In this document: one piece after another, positions 61,764-64,000 of the stretch
How the letters are laid out: each line of letters begins with the position of its first letter
Numbering within the stretch: the first letter of the stretch is position 1
Assembly: GCA_001897375.1 (NCBI GenBank)
Contig: MKSU01000013.1
Location: forward strand, 1-64,000
From: Sphingomonas sp. 67-36
GTDB lineage: Bacteria > Pseudomonadota > Alphaproteobacteria > Sphingomonadales > Sphingomonadaceae
Direction of reading: 5' to 3'
Length of the DNA: 64,000 nucleotides
The notes under the pieces: generated by a model
The model's input: the letters and a program-made list of their open reading frames with translations, nothing else
The model's database searches: none
What the model was told of the DNA's origin: nothing
Translations under genes and position numbers: made by a program

Positions 61764-63197
61764 TTACCGCCGCGCGTCTGCGGAAGGCGGGATCGTCCCG
61801 CGCTCACTTGGCAAGAATGTCTTCAAAATCTCCACCGTCTGCCCCGGTTGCAGATGCAGCGACGCAACGCTTTCCGCATATGGTTTTTTGGCGAGCGCCA
61901 GGAGTAGGCCAGCACAGAAAAGCACGGGCACGTTGACGATTGATATCGAGTAGAGAAGCCCTCGGGAGCCATGAAGCACACTCGAGATCGCTCCTACCGT
62001 GAGAGGCGACACGGCGTAAGCCAAACCCGTCACGATGCCGTAGAGCGCAAGGACCCTCGTACGCATGTGAGACGGTGCGATGTCTTGCAGCAGACTGGGC
62101 ATCAGAGCACCGGAAGCGATGATGAACACGCCGGTCAGCGCGGCACAGGCATAAGCGTGAAACGGCGTCGCCGCGAACGGCAGGAACAACATCGGAAGAG
62201 GTGTGAGCCAAACGATCAGGCTTGCAGCGCCTATTGTCGAGACGTCCCCACGCCGCCGAAAGAGTCCGAACACCGCGCCAGGAAGCAACAAACCCAGCAA
62301 TGTCGCGCCGGTCACCGCAGCGCCCAGACCGACGCCTACGGTCGTGGGATCGACGCCGAACGCGCGCGGCAGGGCGAGCGGATACCAGGATGTGGTCGTG
62401 GTGCTTGCCACCGCCTTCCCGAAGATCGCCCCGAAAATCAGAAAGAGCGTCCGCCAATGCCGCTTGGCGTAGGGCCAGATCTGCATCAGATCATCAGGCG
62501 CCGGGTTTTCAACCAACGTCACCGTTCTCCCGCGGCGGCGGCGGGGCACGCTCATGATGAGCAGGATCAAAACCGGCCCGGGTGCGGCAAGGACGATCAA
62601 CGCCGTGCGCCACATGGCTAGATCGGCGAAAAACGCGGGTAAGGTCGAGGCGGAGTTGCTGAGCCATTTGAGCATCGCGCCGCTCAGGGCAATTCCAATG
62701 CCGGCGCCGAGCGTCGCACCGCCATAGAGGATAACGTTGGCGATGTGGCGTCTGCGTTCCGGAAACAGGTCGGGTATCATCGCGAAGACGATGGGAATGA
62801 GACCCGCCTCGCCGACCGCGATGCCGACCGAACCGACGAACAGGCCTCCGAAGGTGTTTTGGAACGCGCAGAACAAGGTTCCGCACGACCAGATCCCCAC
62901 CCCGAGCGCGAGCAAGAGTCGCCGCCCGAACCGATCGGCCAGCCCACCCATCGGGTAGCTGGCGAAACACGCGAAGATGGCAATGCCGAGACCCTGGAGC
63001 ATGCCGATCTGGAAATCGGAAAAGCCGAAGGACGCCTGCAACATCGGCGCGATCAGGCTCAGCATCTGACGCACGACCAGCGCGGTCAGGATCGTCAGAA
63101 TGAGAACGCTCAGGCCGTACCAGGCGAGCGCCTCGCGAAACGGCTTATCCGGTGCCAGGATATCATCGCCAGGCAATCGGCGGGGCTGATCCGTCAT
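61764..63197 (-). CDS. MFS transporter
   Basis: A 477-residue major-facilitator protein with 12 predicted helices. The signature loop 2-3 motif is MGGLADRFGRRLLLALG near residue 85, and the second half has a related ARG-rich loop (FGLFRRRGDVSTIG). The sequence resembles the sphingomonad transporters of the spinster/hexuronate group. It imports or exports a small organic compound across the inner membrane. ATG 63197 lacks a clear ribosome site. A TTG at 63260 would add 21 residues. It sits with the TonB receptor upstream, so the pair may take up the peptide-like substrate of this cluster. Confidence 0.9.
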   Translation of the reverse strand: MTDQPRRLPGDDILAPDKPFREALAWYGLSVLILTILTALVVRQMLSLIAPMLQASFGFSDFQIGMLQGLGIAIFACFASYPMGGLADRFGRRLLLALGVGIWSCGTLFCAFQNTFGGLFVGSVGIAVGEAGLIPIVFAMIPDLFPERRRHIANVILYGGATLGAGIGIALSGAMLKWLSNSASTLPAFFADLAMWRTALIVLAAPGPVLILLIMSVPRRRRGRTVTLVENPAPDDLMQIWPYAKRHWRTLFLIFGAIFGKAVASTTTTSWYPLALPRAFGVDPTTVGVGLGAAVTGATLLGLLLPGAVFGLFRRRGDVSTIGAASLIVWLTPLPMLFLPFAATPFHAYACAALTGVFIIASGALMPSLLQDIAPSHMRTRVLALYGIVTGLAYAVSPLTVGAISSVLHGSRGLLYSISIVNVPVLFCAGLLLALAKKPYAESVASLHLQPGQTVEILKTFLPSERGTIPPSADARR

Positions 63198-63289
63198 TCC
63201 GGGCGACAAGGACACATCCGATACCTTTTGCACGTGCACGCGATCTTCGGGAGAGAGCAACCACCGTCGATCCAGACAGTCGGAGCATA

Positions 63290-63317
63290 GGCGGCCCGCC
63301 CCCGCGAGCGGGCCGCC
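63290..63317 (-). terminator. GC-rich hairpin after the TonB receptor gene
   Basis: GGCGGCCCGC (63290-63299) and GCGGGCCGCC (63308-63317) are perfect reverse complements around an eight-base loop, 8 bases past the receptor stop. No T-run follows on the minus strand, so termination is only probable. Confidence 0.6.
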
Positions 63318-63324
63318 GGAGGCA

Positions 63325-64000
63325 TCACCGGTCCTCGCTGCCGAAACGCGCGCGCAACGTCAGGCCGACCGTGCGAGGCCGCGTGCGGAACGCCAGGCGC
63401 GGTATCGCTACATATGGTCCGAAGGTCGTGGCATCCGACGCGCTTCGCTTGCCCTGACTGTCGAACGCATTGTCGACGAACGCCGCAACCTCAAATGTTC
63501 CGAGGTTCACACCCGCGCGGAAGTCAACGGTCGCAAACTCACCAAACTTCGTCCCCTGCTTGCCGAAGTCCGTATATTCGTCACCGATATATTGCACGGT
63601 GCCGCGAAGATATGCGTCGTGACCGCCTGGGTGGAATGACAGTTCGGCGTATCCATTGGCCTGCGTTTCGGGCGATGCGGGCAAGCGCTCGCCAGACGTG
63701 ACACCGATCTGACCGGTAACACGCACGATATTTGGCGAATTCGATGTAAGCTTGTTGCTGGATTGAGTGAAATTACCTCCCAGCTCCAAGAAGTCGGTCG
63801 GGCGGATCGCGCCTTCCAGCTCCAGCCCGTAAATACGCGCGGATCCGGCATTTCCGGTGTAGTTGACGCTATTCTGCTTCAGCGCGATCTGGATGTCGGA
63901 CCAGTCGATGTAGAAGAACGCACCGCTCAGACGGACCCTGCCGCCCGCAAACCGAGCCTTGACGCCGCCCTCGTAGTTCCAGAGGCTATCCGACTTGTAC
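63325..64000 (-). CDS. TonB-dependent receptor, C-terminal beta-barrel part (5' end beyond the window)
   Basis: The frame is open from the window edge to a TGA at 63325 and encodes 224 residues of a TonB-receptor barrel. Strand patterns such as LSGAFFYIDWSDIQIALKQN, NAGSARIYGLELEGAIRP and VDFRAGVNLGTFEVAAFVDN are typical of sphingomonad receptors. The chain ends in LRARFGSEDR, not in the usual aromatic residue, with Phe 5 residues from the end. It heads towards the MFS gene across about 130 bases and probably imports the substrate of this cluster. The plug and signal lie outside the window. Confidence 0.92.
   Translation of the reverse strand, partial: YKSDSLWNYEGGVKARFAGGRVRLSGAFFYIDWSDIQIALKQNSVNYTGNAGSARIYGLELEGAIRPTDFLELGGNFTQSSNKLTSNSPNIVRVTGQIGVTSGERLPASPETQANGYAELSFHPGGHDAYLRGTVQYIGDEYTDFGKQGTKFGEFATVDFRAGVNLGTFEVAAFVDNAFDSQGKRSASDATTFGPYVAIPRLAFRTRPRTVGLTLRARFGSEDR

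Overview
The window looks like a chromosomal stretch of a high-GC alphaproteobacterium of the Sphingomonadaceae (Sphingomonas type). The reasons are the strong G/C bias at third codon positions, three large TonB-dependent receptors, a Sphingomonas-type short tyrosine recombinase, an HWE-family histidine kinase, many catabolic oxidoreductases and hydrolases, and frequent TTG/GTG starts. I saw no rRNA, tRNA, CRISPR array or intact insertion sequence by eye.

Layout. (1) 0-9 kb: an ACAD10/11-like acyl-CoA dehydrogenase and a LysR regulator, then an uptake and hydrolysis group made of an HSL-family esterase, a TonB receptor, a divergent Crp/Fnr regulator and a secreted alpha/beta hydrolase. (2) 9.0-9.8 kb: a frame-disrupted tyrosine recombinase followed by a perfect 15-bp inverted repeat. 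(3) 9.8-19.5 kb: a divergently organised catabolic cluster. Six minus-strand genes encode an SDR, an AceE/transketolase-like ThDP enzyme, a DHPON-hydrolase-like alpha/beta hydrolase, an FAD monooxygenase, an SMP-30 lactonase and a beta-keto-acid cleavage enzyme. They face an extradiol-type VOC dioxygenase translationally coupled to an SDR. The set reads as a ring hydroxylation, ring cleavage, hydrolysis and acyl-CoA pathway for an unknown substrate. (4) 19.5-20.6 kb: gene debris, namely a truncated Tat leader, the start of an NRAMP transporter, a ligase-associated exonuclease fragment and a 19-bp tandem duplication. (5) 20.6-25.2 kb: a PoxB-like ThDP enzyme, two cytochromes c, an isochorismatase-family hydrolase and small envelope proteins.

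(6) 25.2-37.2 kb: the most striking part. Eleven tightly packed, mostly overlapping minus-strand genes encode a DUF336 protein, CtaG, CoxB with a fused haem c domain, an unusual CoxA, CoxC, a small membrane protein, a cytochrome c, a PQQ alcohol dehydrogenase with the lanthanide-type Asp, a second cytochrome c, a YVTN beta-propeller and a XoxJ-like binding protein. Five of the periplasmic products start with lipoprotein signals, which suggests a membrane-tethered alcohol-to-oxygen electron-transfer module. The CoxA-like subunit lacks both the D-channel Glu and the K-channel Lys. A TonB receptor is divergent from the operon.

(7) 37.2-48 kb: a four-gene SRPBCC/ADH/SDR operon, an ATP-dependent DNA ligase, a large uncharacterised predicted helical-barrel protein, an HWE kinase with a receiver protein, a YbiI-like zinc-finger protein, an SDR and a DUF1810 protein. 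(8) 48.3-53.8 kb: a nucleic-acid repair island with AlkB, exonuclease III and a two-domain LigD, plus small accessory genes. (9) 54-64 kb: a second catabolic cluster with two penicillin-binding-type serine hydrolases (one D-aminopeptidase-like), an amidase, an esterase, a TetR regulator, a dipeptide-epimerase-like enolase-superfamily enzyme, an MFS transporter and a TonB receptor cut by the window edge. This is consistent with use of a D-residue or otherwise modified peptide/amide. Two genes here share a duplicated upstream control region.
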